A stretch of DNA of 64,000 nt from Norana najaformis (GCA_964023275.1 OZ029916.1:43498896-43562895), one strand, 5' to 3'. Shown: positions 1 through 12,239, numbered from the stretch's first letter. Notes: a model not told the origin generated them from the sequence alone. A program made the numbers and translations.

Positions 1-789
1 CGGGGATACAATTTTCCCTCCAACACGTTCAGTTGCAAAATTTTGCTTCTCGCACTTTGGCAAATGACATTTCCTCATTTCCCCCAGTACACCTTCCAGC
101 CCCTAAGCCTTTGGGAAATATAACGCACAAGATTTGTACTTTAGTGGTCAAAGTGTGGTCCAAAAGTATCCCTGAGCGATATGTACATGGAAAAGAGCAC
201 GCCTCAAACTTCTGAATGTGGTCATAATCCATGCTTTGTAATTGGTCAGGGTAGGTCAACAACCAGCAGGCAGGTCTTAGTCCCTATGGAAAATTACACA
301 AATAGGCCAAGTACTTCATAAACACGCTTTAGTTCTTTTCTTTTATGCTAAAGTGTTCTTCGATTAACAAACATCTCGCAGGTAAAAAGCTGAAATGAAA
401 ACGCCCATTTGATTGGCAGCAGTTTTCTAATTTTCACACGATTATAATATGTAAAGTAATGTAACTGAACATTTTCTACACTACCTTCTAAGTACCTCTT
501 GACAAACTTCAGAGATATCATGGAATTCTTTATGGCCCCAAAATAGGGTGAAACTTTTGGGGTGGGCACCAACTTCTCCCACTGGCCCAGACTATTACTC
601 AATGGAGATACAGTTTCACCATACATTTTGCTCATGCTCATAGGATTCTACCCCATTTGTGCCAACTACAAATCACACCTTGCCTGCCAAGGTCAAGGTT
701 GGCAAGGAGAAAAGTATTTGACACCTGATGAAATGGAGGTGAAGGTCGTATGAAAAGAACCAGAAGGCATGTCCTGCTGAATCCAAGAA
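1..789. other. 3' flank of PEX16, no gene recognised
   Basis: This stretch lies downstream of the PEX16 stop codon. The short open frames on both strands have no recognisable domain. The part next to 789 is presumably PEX16 3' UTR, but I saw no convincing AATAAA on the minus strand and cannot place the transcript end. Confidence 0.4.
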
Positions 790-3104
790 CTAACTCATCC
801 ATACATAGAAGTAGATCTTCTGCCAGATTGGAAGATACTCAAGCAACGGCCCTGAAATAAAAACGAACAAGTTCCATTCGATTGGTGTTGTTGGGTTTTG
901 AATGCTACTGATGAGTTTACATGAAATGCCGCTATATAAATCTAAGATTAAAGGCACCAACAAATATGAGGAGTCCATTTGAAATGAACCAGCACCTTCC
1001 TCCATATCCTCCTCTTTCTCCTTCACACTTTCACGTCTTCCTCACTGTCTTCCTCCTCTTCCTCTTCTTCCTCCTTGTTCTCTTTCTCTTTCACTTCCTC
1101 CTCCTTGGTCTCCATCTCCTCCTCTTCCTTGTCCTTCTCCTCATTGTTCACCTCTTCCTCCTCCTCTTCGATCTGTTCCACCTCTGGCTCCTCTTCTTTA
1201 TCCTCTCCCCTCCTCCTCTGCATAAGCATCTAAAGGAACTTCGAAGATGTTTATGACAGCGTAACGTGATCTTATCCGCTGCCTGTTCTGCCAAAAGCGA
1301 TCCTAGACTTCAAAGACACCGACTACACTTCAAATAAACGCCGACTTGGTGGGGAACGAAGGTGGAGTGCGCAATTCACCTCCTTTCACAACTGCTGAAG
1401 GGCAAGTGACACTAATATGACACTTTCGGTCAAGGTTTGACGTTAACTACGGGCATTAGGGTATGGTGCGTTCAAAATTTAACAAACCCAGATAAATGTA
1501 AAAGTAAATGTACATGTTTTTCTACAGCGATAATATGGCTTGACCCTATTCCTTTTTTTACTGAATTTATCGCGGGGATTCTTCACCACTGCTACCCCTT
1601 TGAATGGGCGCCACGCCATTAATGGTCCTTAGGTACGGACCGTACAAGCCCGAGATTAAGATCTCTTAAATAAGCCACCTTGGGATTGCGAACCGGGAAT
1701 CCTCACGCACAAAGGCTCCTTGGCGTACGCGTTTACCGATGTAGCTAACTAGGCCAGATATCCATCACATGTCAAGGATGCCCAGTGGACCCGCGTAACG
1801 ACCCTGGACAAGTTGTTTCCTCACCGACCAGCAGATTCGTAATCGTAAACTCCAAATTTATAAAGCACTACTTAATAGCTAAGCACAGGGCACCAGCTTA
1901 TTCACGAGCACTGCGTCAAGTGAGTGAGGTTGTCCAAAGATGCTATGTCAAGAACCAAGTCCGGTTGCCAGAAGACCATAGACAGAAGGGGAAAAAGAAC
2001 TGTTAGGGTGGGTTGTGTTTAAGCCGAGAGAAATGGGAAGGCAGACCGTCTTATTTTGGAACAGGCTGGGAAGTAAACGTATCTAGGACCTTAGGATTCA
2101 TTCGTTGCTCAAGAGCAGAAGAACGGGAACTGGGCATTCCACTGTGGGACACTGTAGCTTCGCTTCACTTTACCTCACTCTCAATCACCGATCTCAACGG
2201 CATCTAGAAATTGCTGGGTCCTTTTAGAGTTCATGTGGCCCACTCTGATTGGACAACAGACAGTTTTTTTAAATAACATTTTTCAGTGCAAAAATCTGAT
2301 GATTTTGACGGATAAACTCTGAATTTAAAAAATACGAGTAATTCAGATTAGGTCACTTGAACACAGATAATATAGATTAGATCAGATCAACTTTAGATCA
2401 AGCAGATTCTTTAAGTACTACTGTAAATGGTTAGACCAGCTGTTAAGATCTCTATGCCCGAGTGCTGAAGATGTCAGTGAATGATGATAACAGAGACAAC
2501 ATATGATTAGATTAGATTAGTGTTGATAAGGTAACTCAGATTAGATGAGGCAGTTACTTACGAATGATTAATCTTACAACAGGGACGTTATGTGCCAAGA
2601 AACCAAGAAGAAACATCAGCTTGGCTCTGAAAAGACAAACGAAACAGTAAAACTCTTCAGCCAATCAACTTTCTTCCTAATTAATAAATAATATCTGTAT
2701 GTATTTGAACATTTGTATAGCACCTACAGTGACAAGACAGAGAAGCGGAGGAGGAGGAGGAGGAATCACAACATAATTTGTGGAAGAGGAATGCTTCCGG
2801 TTTTGAATGAAAGACCTGTGCAAAGATTGCAAGGGGTGAAAAAAAGTAAAGGAAAATAGACAGCTACAGAGGAACAATTTTATAAAAGACGGCACTTACT
2901 TAGAAAATCTGTCGTAGAACGGTGAACGTAGAAGATAGAGCAGCATCATAAACGTTCTCCTCTTTAGTTCCTCTTTTTCGGTCGGGTTGAAATTTTCTGG
3001 TCCGCCCATCAGAAAGAGACTGAAGCAGAAAAAGTCGACCAATTTTCACAAGGCTTCAATAATTAAAGGCAGCTCAACTGTTGGCAAGAAAGACAATGAG
3101 AGAT

Positions 3105-3155
<51 letters not shown>

Positions 3156-6100
3156 GAAACTCATTTCTACAAAGGTTTTCTCTAAGTGTACATTACACAT
3201 ACTCTGTTACAAGTAGACTACACAACTATTATGTAACAATTACATATACAGCTATTCTGTTACAGTTACACTGTTAGAATCAGTTACAATCAGAATTAAA
3301 TCTGTAATCACTGACTACAATAATATTTACAGTTACACTTACAATCATAGCAAAGAAATGAAAACAGTGATGAACCAAGAACAACGAAGACAAACTAATA
3401 AATAAATAAATTAATTCTAAAAAACGAATATACCTTGACAGGTCGATTCCGCAGGCAGTCAGCCAAGGTTTCCATGACGACTCACCACAGACATACATAC
3501 ACGCTACTAAAACACTGTCAGGGAATCTCTTTACTCAAGAATTCATTTAATTTTGCATAAATTTACAGGCAGAATTAGGTCACAAAGGGGCAAATATTTG
3601 TGTGATAACATGATGGCCTTATAGTCACATGTTCCTCTGTGACATGTAAGTGTAAACCTAGTTGTAGGTTTGCACCTACAAATCACCACAGTGACAGTAG
3701 GTGCAAATCCTTCCCTAAAGGCAGTCATTCTATACAGACCTTGAAGAAGAAACAATTGTCCAGTGCCCATGATACTACCATTAGATGTCTTCAGCACATG
3801 AAAGTGGCATTACAAAAGCTCAAAAAATAAATAACTAGTCAAGGTTCCTAAAAATAATAATATTTCTAAGAAACCTAATAAAATAATTAGTCAAAGACCA
3901 ACAAAGACCTAATTAGTTAGAAATATAAAAATTAATACAAGTACTAATCAAAAACTAAATTACAGATTTTGGATCACAAGCAACAGAAAGAACACAAATC
4001 GGGAGGCAGCAACAGAATGGCAAAGCTTGGAATGAACGCATGAAGGATACAGTGAACCAGAGGACGAATGACGTGCAAACATTCAGCAAACAGCTGCCGG
4101 TCGTTGAGACGAGTCGAATCAAGCGCATCATGTAGTTCATTATCACCAGATGGCGTTGGTAGGGTCCAAGTTCTTCTGTTGGCTGCAGACGCTACAAGCA
4201 AAATAACTTAAATAATATATTAAATACAATAACATAAAATATTCTAAATATAATTAAACATGTTCAATAATGCAAGAATTCGAACATTTGTACAGCATCT
4301 ATTACGGACCTTTACAAAAAAGAAGTCTTTAATAATTAGCATAAATAAAACTGTGAAATATCATGAGGATGCCGCTCTGCAACCCGATCAAGGCTTATTT
4401 CAGAGATTTAAATCTCAGGGTAGCACGGCCCATGAACAGGGACCATAAATGGTGTGGTGCCCATTCAAAAGGGCAGTGGTAGTTAAGGATCTCATCTGAT
4501 ACATTCATTGAAAAATAAGCAGGGCTGAGGCCATACAGTCGCTTTACAAAACTGTATATTAACATAACAGTAATGTCAACAAATATTTGCACAGCATCCC
4601 AAATGAGCCTTGCAAAGATGCAGCAAACAAAGTACACAACTGTAGTGTCTGATCAGAATGATCATGTTGCTCAAAAATGCAAATTGTCTTAAAAATTTGT
4701 AATTCTGTTAATTTCCTTAGCAGACTGAAAATTGCCTTATAAGACTGAAACTGGCCTTAAACAACCAAAATTCTCTTGTCAAACTGGAAATGGCCTTGAC
4801 AGACAGAAAATTTACCTGACCAGACTGGAAATGACCTCATGCAGGACAAAAATGTCTGTATCAAACTTGAAATTGCCCTAACAGATCACTGATGGTCTTA
4901 TTATAGAGTTATACAGTAAAAATGGATTTCTCACACTGAAAAAGGACTTAAAAGGTTGAAACTGGCCTTGTCAGAGTGAAACTTGCCCTAGCACACTAGA
5001 AGTGGCCTTAGCAGACCACATGCTGCCCTGCCAGACTCATAACAGCCTTAACAGACTTAGAATAGGCTCATCACACTGAAAACTGAGAATGCCCAGGTGT
5101 TGAACTGGCACCTACTGGAATTCAGGGAGCGAACAACACGCCCCGTTGATTTGAGGGTAAATGTCTTGGAAGTCGTGTCATATTCCTCGCCATCAAATGA
5201 AGCAATTCGTTCTGTACTGATCTCCTACAATTAAAGTACATGTTTATTTGGTCCTCCATAGAGGATTTCTGCAAAAAGAGGTGCAGACAAGGGACTGTAC
5301 CCAAAGCAGACGTCTGCACTAACTTTGACCCATGCAATTATTTCAGTACAGCCTCTGCCTAAAGCATCAAATTCAGTCAGACATCCAGCAGTCTATACTT
5401 CGGTGGATGTAATTAATCCCTTTGCTGGACAAAGCAGCATTAAGGTAGCCCACCCCATCACACAGTTAGCAATGCAAGGTCAAGGTAGCATAATCTAGGC
5501 ATTGGTGCTCTGCTGGAGTCCGGATGTTGTTTATTTATCACTGCTAATACCTACTGTTTATTAGCACTTCTTCCTAACCATCTGCTTTTTATTATTGGTT
5601 ATTCTATTTAAACCATTTCTGGCATTTTATTATTATATATCCTTATCCAGTTACTACTTAGAACTGTTGCTTATTCTTAACCATTTCTTGTTTGTTATTG
5701 TTTATTCTTAACTAGTTAATATTCACTGCTGCTGTTTATTCTCAACCACTGCTTTTAACACAGTGGAGTAATGCGTTTTCCAATACATTTCCAAGTGAGA
5801 ATGAGACTTAGCCAGTACCTCAGTAGCTGATTCTTGTGCTGGAGACTGTTTTAGTTTCGCGTGTAGCTGTTTGTCTCGTTTCAAAGATGGAATTGGAGGA
5901 GTCGGAAGTATGCCAGCATTATGTTTGAACAGCAGAATAAAACGAAGAACAGATCTGAAAATAATCATCATCCGTTGTCAGCATCATTATTTATTTCCAA
6001 TATTAAACTTTCGTTTTAAAATTACTCTTTCTGCACGAGTAACAAAACTTAAACAAAACCTTTAAAATTTTCAAAATTTCCAGTGAATTTCCAACCTTAA

Positions 6101-8655
6101 ATGTTTTGCATTTTATAAAAACAACCAGAAAGTCTTGTACAGACCTGGTTAGCTACACTGGTTAATATGTACATCAAGGTGCCTCTAAGAGTGAGGACGC
6201 CAGTTTGCCTCCCACTCATGGCTTATTTAAGAGATTTGAATCTCAGGCTAGCATGGTCCATACATGGGGCCCATAAATGGCGTGGCACCCATTCAAATGG
6301 CAGTGGTGGTGAAGGATCTTGCCCACTTAATTTATTGAACAAAATGAGCAGTGTTGAGGCCATATGGTTGCTACAGAAAAACGTGTACATTTCCATTTGT
6401 ATAATTTTTTTAAATTCACAAATTCACGCAATTACATGACAAAAAACTGGTTCTTTCCAAATTAATGCTTTATAAAATCTTAATATACAAGATCTGGGGA
6501 CTTACTTTATGACCTGCACAGCAACCACCACAAACCATCTCACCCGATCTCTGCGTTTTTCGTAGGCTGCAAGTTCAAGAAAGACTTCGACGTACTCTAG
6601 AATGGTCAGGCAAAATGCCAGACGTTTCTTTTCTAAAGGCTGAAACAACAGATACAGTATCTGAGAAACAGCAACAGATTTGATATTTTACAACGAACAA
6701 CAGATTCAACATTTAAAAAAATATCTTTATGAATGATTAACTGCTTGCCTGCATCAAGATTTCAATGGAATATAAATAACATGCAAGTACCTTTGCATGA
6801 TTAGCGAGCCGAGTGGTAGAATGCTTGCCTTATAAAGCAGTCTGCAAATTCAATACCCTTGAGTCAGTTACAAGTTACGATCAGCCAATCCAAGAACTTC
6901 TAAGAAGCCACTGTAATAAAGCTCAAGGCATCAGTCGATGGTCGATGCTAGGCAAAATCAGCAAGCAAGACAAATTCCAGGGTGAATCTGGTTGAATGCA
7001 AAGACAGAATCTGAGAACACACAGAAACAGACTAAGGAAAAAGAGACAAAGAAGAGGCAAGAGAGTCCATGAAGAGGCAAGAGAGTCCAGGAAGAGGCAA
7101 GAGAGTCCAGGAAGAGGCAAGAGAGTCCAGGAAGAGGCAAGAGAGTCCAGGAAGAGGCAAGAGAGTCCAGGAAGAGGCAAGAGAGTCCAGGAAGAGGCAA
7201 GAGAGTCCAGGAAGAGGCAAGAGAGTCCAGGAAGAGGCAAGAGAATCCAGGAAGAGGCAAGAGAGTCCAGCAAGAGGCAAGAGAGTCCAGCAAGAGGCAA
7301 GAGAGTCCAGGAAGAGGCAAGAGAGTCCAGCAAGAGGCAAGAGAGTCCAGGAAGAGGCAAGTTGTCTTGTGGCAATCACTTACTAATTGTAGCTGAATAC
7401 TGGCTGCATTTCGCAGTATGTAGTCGTTGAGCAGAACCACCAAACTCACAACCGAACTAAGCAGCTCAGATACGGCTGCAGAACCACCTGGGTTTTAAAA
7501 CAAACCAAATCAAATGACAGAATAAACTAATGACAGAGTAACCAAATGAAAGAATAACAAAATGAGAGAACTATAGCAAGCAAAGAATCCAGTTTAAAAT
7601 CTGTTTTAGAGAATACTTATATCAGCTGACCTATTTCTATTCCATCCTCAACCATCATACCAACACAAACTGCACTAGATCAATGGACACTTCAACTCTT
7701 GTCCCTTGCATCCAAATAATGTTGGGTTCTATAGCGTTCACAGCTGCTGGTCCATATCTTGGAATTTGTTGCCAAATTCAATTCGTTCTGTCAGTTCTGT
7801 GATGTCATTCAGGTGTCATCTGTTTCAACTGTCGCTTACCCACCCTATCCTAACTTCTGGTTTCTCTGATCTATAAGAATTCGAACAATTCTAATAATCG
7901 GAACATGGTTCTTTCTGGAATTGCCTGTTGCATCCCACATGAATTTTTAAAAAAATGTAATATGTTATATACTGTTGTCTATTGTGGAGCAAAAAAAATG
8001 AAATGGAAAAAAAATGAAATCCTGACTTTTCCAATGAGTTATGATTTTTATTACGATTTCACTCGAAGCGACCGTTGATAACCTTGGCCATTATTATAAC
8101 GGCGCTATAGAAATCACTTGATTAAAGGTGCTTTGAATTAGCTCCGAACAAGGCGACTCGAGGCCACAGATATAAGATAAAGTTAAGAAGGATTGGCTAT
8201 TAAACATTCCTTGCTAATTTGCAGTGGTTCTAACATAGATTACATGTCTTCTGATCCACTAAAAAACTCTTGTTATGTTATGTTATTTTAGCACCACTTC
8301 TTAATTATAGAAATTACGATTAGGAAAATGGCATTTATGGAAAGACCAACAGTAGCACTCCAGACAGTGCTGCTAACCAATTTGAAACAACACAATAAAC
8401 CATCCAAGGGCAAAACAACGGCAGTCCAGTGAAGGCATATAGACTGATCGAAGGGGCCTATTCTTTGGTTAACATCCAAGACATGACACTCCGGTCAAGT
8501 TCAGCCGTGACAACCACCGATAAAACAGCTTTTCACTTACCGGGGGCCACATAAGACAAAATCCTGGCGGCTGATTCAATGCTACCAACCGTTTCCGAAT
8601 TAACAGTCACAAATTTCTTATATTTTTCAATTAAATCCTTCGCCACCGAAGACAT
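790..8655 (-). CDS. PEX16: PEX16, peroxisomal membrane biogenesis protein (10 coding exons)
   Basis: PEX16 is an integral peroxisomal membrane protein that recruits PEX3 and other membrane proteins during peroxisome formation. Coding exons, in transcript order: 8541-8655, 7384-7487, 6506-6639, 5819-5954, 5116-5224, 4051-4191, 3434-3506, 2900-3019, 2562-2626, 790-851. All junctions are GT-AG, phases agree throughout, and the total is 1059 nt (352 codons plus stop; human is about 336). Family landmarks as I recall them: VLLNDYILR in exon 2, LEYVEVFLELAAYEKR in exon 3, GRVVRSLN in exon 5, SSWKPWLTA in exon 7, LLYLLRSPFYDRFSK in exon 8, and the C-terminus LLEYLPIWQKIYFYVW. The start chosen is MSSVAKDLIEKY, which matches the usual family N-terminus; in-frame upstream ATGs at 8715 and 8754 are possible but overlap CCAAT boxes. 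The acceptor of exon 2 could also lie 11 nt further in. Introns carry many repeats. Confidence 0.93.
1000..1215. repeat. Pyrimidine-rich (CTC/TTC) tract in the last PEX16 intron
   Basis: About 200 bp of almost pure C/T on the plus strand, purine on the minus strand. It lies in the intron between PEX16 exons 9 and 10. It opens a glutamate-rich minus-strand frame as a by-product. On the transcript it is GAA/GAG-rich. Confidence 0.7.
1835..1995 (+). repeat. Dispersed repeat, LINE 3'-end type (copy 1 of subfamily A2)
   Basis: It begins CGTAATCGTAA and continues through a segment with AAAGCACTACTTA and CCAGCTTATTCACGA. A clearly related copy is at 60907-61065, sharing GTCAAGAACCAAG and GGTTGCCAGAAGACC. 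It is distantly related to the GTAATC-tailed LINE 3' ends elsewhere in the window. Confidence 0.6.
3110..3152. repeat. (ACAG)n microsatellite
   Basis: About ten perfect tandem copies of the tetranucleotide, in the PEX16 intron between exons 7 and 8. Confidence 0.95.
4690..5090. repeat. Degenerate short-period tandem repeat in a PEX16 intron
   Basis: Roughly fifteen diverged units resembling GACTGGAAATGGCCTTGACA recur at about 20-30 bp spacing. It lies in the intron between exons 5 and 6. Divergence between units suggests an old array. Confidence 0.65.
6797..6885 (+). repeat. tRNA-like sequence, probable SINE head remnant
   Basis: It reads like a tRNA: an A-box region around GAGCCGAGTGGTAGA and a weakened B-box around CAAATTCAATAC. 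The folded stems are not intact, so it is more likely a tRNA-derived SINE fragment than a tRNA gene. It lies in PEX16 intron 2. Confidence 0.45.
7061..7360. repeat. 20-bp minisatellite, 15 exact-length copies
   Basis: Tandem units of GAGAGTCCAGGAAGAGGCAA, exactly 15 x 20 bp, with one-base variants (AG to AC, AG to AT) in a few units. It sits in PEX16 intron 2, starting only 17 nt downstream of the GTAAGT donor hexamer of exon 2 (7378-7383). On the transcript strand the unit is pyrimidine-rich (CUUGCCUCUUCCUGG). Because the unit lacks stops in several frames, it creates spurious open frames of 105-163 codons on both strands. Confidence 0.97.
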
Positions 8656-8699
8656 ATTGTCGTAGCTTCGCTTCCGACCCAAAACCCCGTAGAAACAGC

Positions 8700-8765
8700 T
8701 CTGATTGGATGACATAATCCTAACAGCCAATGAAAATTGTAAACACATACGCAAGAACCAATAGA
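8700..8765 (-). promoter_or_regulatory. PEX16 proximal promoter with three CCAAT boxes
   Basis: CCAAT pentamers occur at 8704-8708 (minus strand), 8727-8731 and 8758-8762 (plus strand), about 50-105 nt upstream of the chosen ATG and spaced 23 and 31 bp apart. Clustered CCAAT boxes of this spacing are typical NF-Y sites in TATA-less promoters of housekeeping genes. The use of this cluster as the promoter is an inference. Confidence 0.5.
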
Positions 8766-9507
8766 ATCTGCAGAGACAATAGGACCCGCCCTCTGTCCCA
8801 GATTTACATACGTGAAATAGTGTAGGTTCAAACTTGTTGGATAAAAGCTTCGAGCAAAGTTCACAAGAAGATGACGTGTTGAAATAGGGCCGTTGGGTTC
8901 AGAGTTCGTGTAAGGTCAGCTGCAAGGTCTGGTAGTTCTCACTAACTAATCTCTGGACCATGAGTGGAGTTTTTGCTGGGGCTCTACGCGTGAGCGTACG
9001 CTCTAAGTGTGCTTGTTAGTGCTCTGTGGTGCAGCCAATCCTCGGCTCCAGTTGAAGACAATAAAAAATAATAAATAAATAAATAGCAACTTCTAATGCT
9101 ACAGCGTCTAATGTACAAGGCATCAGCCGATGCACCAAAGCCAACCCGCAATCAGGTCAATATCTAGATGGTTTTGACCTGGAACCGAACCCAGAGGAAA
9201 TCCATAGAGTGCCAGATTGAGCTGCAAGAACATTTAATAGAAAGTCAAGCCCATTCAGAAAGGAAATTAATGGAGCGCCAGTCTCCCCAGGAAGAACGAT
9301 TGATGGAGTATTTCTCAGGGCTGAGAGAGCAAATTTTATGGCGCCAGATTAGTGCGGAAGAAGTTTTAGAAACTCATTTAAAGTCTGCTGCGGGGGCAAA
9401 AAACGAATCCTCATCTGCCCCTCAGGGTCGATGGTTTCTTGCTCAGAAACCACGGACACCACTCAAGCTTTGGAAGCTGGTAACTATTCGGAGAGAACTG
9501 CAAATCA

Positions 9508-9730
9508 GGACGTAATCGTAATCGTAATTCCGAGATTTCTACAGCGCCCAACGAAGCCGCGCCGCGGGGACCAGCTTATTCACAGGCGCTCAGTCAAAAC
9601 AAAATCGATAGGCAAAAGGGTTCGGTTCCAGGTCAAGATCCAAAAGTCAGACGGAGAGACAGCGTGGCAGCTAGGGGTGGTGGTGTTTGGGGTTGGAGAG
9701 GAGAGAGAGATAAGAGGAAGAAGGGGACGT
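9508..9730 (+). repeat. LINE 3'-end repeat (family A), plus orientation
   Basis: It starts with GTAATCGTAATCGTAATTCC, followed by GAGATTTCTACAGCGCCCAA, a GC-rich step, CAGCTTATTCACAGGCGC and TCAGTCAAAACAAAATCG. Copies also occur at 10070-10235 (inverted), 10752-10960, 16492-16600 (inverted), 35170-35365 and 57540-57845 (inverted). The (GTAATC) side is the 3' terminus of a retrotransposon lying on the opposite strand. Confidence 0.7.
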
Positions 9731-10069
9731 ACCACCCTTACGTCGTAGTGCTTGGTTAAGCGGTAGGATTCCTCTATACTATGGTTAAGGAGGAGGACGG
9801 CGAGTAAGGTTAGCCGTTCCTCTTCTGAACAGGGATCGAATCCTAGTCATAACAACAAGAGTTTCGCTCTTCCTACGTCCAAAACCCCCTCCAACAGCGC
9901 GTGTCGCCCAGGGATAACGTAGGGGCGAACGTTTCAAGAACAGTTCTAGTTCTAGCAATTTCTCTTGCAATTTCTCCCTCGGTCTTCACTCAAAACTGAA
10001 CACATTACTTTTCCACAATCTTATGCTGATTCTTCCTCTTCCCCTTACCTCTCTTCTCGCTCTAATTTC

Positions 10070-10235
10070 GATCATCATCCACCGTAGCCGTTCGACTGTC
10101 TGCCTGCCTGACTTCTGTCTCGACCTGGAACCGAACCCTTTTTGCCTATCGATTTTGTTTTGACTGAGCGCCTGTGAATAAGCTGGTTCCCGCGACTTAG
10201 CTTTTGTTGAGCGCTGTAGAAATCTCGAGATTACG
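10070..10235 (-). repeat. LINE 3'-end repeat (family A), inverted copy
   Basis: Same family as 9508-9730 in opposite orientation. It contains GAGCGCCTGTGAATAAGCTG and ends in GAGATTACGATTACGA. Together with 9508-9730 it makes a local inverted repeat around a central segment of about 340 bp. Confidence 0.7.
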
Positions 10236-10425
10236 ATTACGAATAATGGATAAGACGGCCATGGCTGTAGAGGAAGCTAACGCATGGTAATGCTAAGATA
10301 ATGCTAAGTCTGACAATACTGTGTGTGCGGTAGCTTGTTGCTTTATTGCACTGGCATAACTTGTAATAATAATAAAAACAACGCAAAGCGGTATGCGTTA
10401 AGACTGTGTAGGAATAAAAGCAAAG

Positions 10426-10498
10426 CGCCCGATGTGGGGCTCGAACCCACGACCCTGAGATTAAGAGTCTCATGCTCTACCGACTGAGCTAACCGGGC
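10426..10498 (-). tRNA. tRNA-Lys-CTT: tRNA-Lys (CTT)
   Basis: Read on the minus strand, the 73-nt sequence begins GCCCGGTTAGCTCAGTCGG and forms a 7-bp acceptor stem (one G-U), a D-arm and the anticodon loop CTCTTAA, giving anticodon CTT. It also has the TPsiC arm with GGTTCGAGCCCC and a G discriminator. The A-box (TAGCTCAGTCGG) and B-box (GGTTCGAGCCC) match the Pol III consensus. There is no intron, and the stems contain no mismatch beyond the one G-U. It reads as a functional gene rather than a SINE head. Confidence 0.95.
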
Positions 10499-10751
10499 TT
10501 ACGCTCACCGGGGAACGTAAGTTACTAATTAAACCAATTTCTTCTTACCACGCTGATTCTACCTCATGTACTGTTTTTTTTTAGAAAAGGAATTAATTCA
10601 TATAATTATTTTATAAACGCTTTAAACTGACAGATATTAAGTTTAAAAACAGTTAACTACAATTTACAATGAAATATGCAAATGTTCAAAGGCGAAGCGT
10701 AAAGCTAGGGGCCTCTAACGAATAAATATAAACTCATTACAAGATGGCTCG

Positions 10752-10960
10752 GTAATCGTAATTACGAGATTTCTACAGCGCCCAACGAAGCCGCGCCGCG
10801 GGGACCAGCTTATTCACAGGCGCTCAGTCAAAACAAAACCGGTAGGCAAAAGGGTCCGGTTCCGGGTCAAGATCCAAAAGTCAAAGGGAGACAGCGTGGC
10901 AGCTACTGGGGTGTTTGGAGTGGGAGAGGAGAGAGAGACAAGAGGAAGAAGGGGTGTCGG
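10752..10960 (+). repeat. LINE 3'-end repeat (family A), plus orientation
   Basis: It starts GTAATCGTAATTACGAGATT and continues with the same GC-rich and CAGCTTATTCACAGGCGC segments as the 9508 copy. It is less than 300 bp from the tRNA-Lys gene. Confidence 0.7.
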
Positions 10961-11539
10961 GATAGGATCTGTGAAAGAGGAATGTTTTGAGTGAAAGGCC
11001 AAAGCAGAAACTGCAAGCGGTGGAGCATTTTTCGGTAGCTACAAACTATGGAAATCCTCTGCTTGACATAGTTAATAAATAACAGACAAGATCAAATTTC
11101 ATATTATTTTAGAACGGATTAGGTCAGACAGCTATCGCAGCTGAAAAATGAGCACGGCCACGTGGTCGCTATGAAAAACATGTATATTTGCATTTGCTCT
11201 GCACTCTGGAATAAACTCCCGCCAGAATAATGACAATTATCTAACCCACCAACACTTCACTCCTTGCAATATTTACCCAGGTCTTTCACTCAAAATTGAC
11301 AATAATCTTCCTCTTCTCCTTATCTTGCCGCTCCAATTTTACTCACCTACCAACGATCTGACACGCGGCGAAACCTATCAACAAATACAAATACAAATAT
11401 AAATACATATCCGGATTCCGGGTTACTAGAGCGTCACCTAGGGAAATGTAATGCTTCAACAAAAATGCGTAGCACGCGTCATTGATTGAAAAGTTCACGA
11501 ACGAATTGGAACTGGATTGTTCGCCAAATGTATATCGAA

Positions 11540-12235
11540 CCCATACACCGTCCATATGGGTTTCATCAAATGGATATATTTGCACTCTGGCAGCCGCACT
11601 CCTCGTATACAGATTCAAATACAGATACGCCAAAATCCGGAAAATCTGCATATACAAATACAGATTCGCCTATAGAAGCAGAATTCACAATTCAGGCCAG
11701 GATGGTCATGAGGGTACATAAAGAACCCATACGTGGTCCATACGGGTTTCATCAAACGGATATGTTTGCACTCTGGCAGCCGCACTCCTCGTATACAGAT
11801 TCAAATACAGATTCGCCAAAATCCGGAAAATCTGCATATACAAATACAGATTCGCCTATAGAAGCAGAATTCACAATTCAGGCCAGGATGGTCATGAGGG
11901 TCCATAAGGGAACTATACTTGGTCCATATGGGTTTCATCAAACGGATATGTTTGCACTCTGACAGCCGCACTCCTCGTATACAGATTCAAATACAGATTC
12001 GCGAAATTCCGGAAAATCTGCATATACAAATACAGATTCGCCTATAGAAGCAGAATGCACAATTCAGGCCAGGATGGTCATGAGGGTCCATAAGGGAACT
12101 ATACTTGGTCCATATGGGTTTCATCAAACGGATATGTTTGCACTCTGGCAGCCGCACTCCTCGTATACAGATTCAAATACAGATTCGCCAAAATCCGGAA
12201 AATCTGCATATACAAATACAGATTCGAGGAATTTC
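11540..12235 (+). repeat. 186-bp tandem array, left arm of the foldback element
   Basis: The landmark TCATGAGGGT recurs at 11707, 11893 and 12079, exactly 186 bp apart. Each unit carries two internal near-repeats of CAAATACAGATTCG. Since 186 is a multiple of three and the unit lacks stops in one frame, long open frames run through it; I do not regard them as genes. Confidence 0.9.
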
Positions 12236-12239
12236 GGAA

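Noticed and set aside
1023..1229. Glutamate-rich minus-strand frame of 68 codons
   Set aside because: It is the complement of a pyrimidine-rich tract inside the last PEX16 intron. The neighbouring PEX16 exons splice across it in matching phase.
7061..7360. Regular repeat array considered as CRISPR-like
   Set aside because: Head-to-tail units with no spacers, in an animal gene intron.
6923..7449. Leu/Ser-rich and Arg/Glu-rich frames of up to 163 codons on both strands
   Set aside because: All are translations of the 20-bp minisatellite in PEX16 intron 2. Only 7384-7487 (minus) is a real exon there.
9168..9515. Plus-strand 115-codon frame rich in Glu and Gln
   Set aside because: It starts in a dispersed repeat and ends in the LINE-A tail, with no recognisable domain or splice sites. 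It could be a transposon remnant, but the evidence is too weak to call.
11486..11962. 158-codon plus frame, and the 319-codon minus frame at 14978-15937
   Set aside because: Both run through the 186-bp arrays of the foldback element and are explained by a stop-free unit of length divisible by three.
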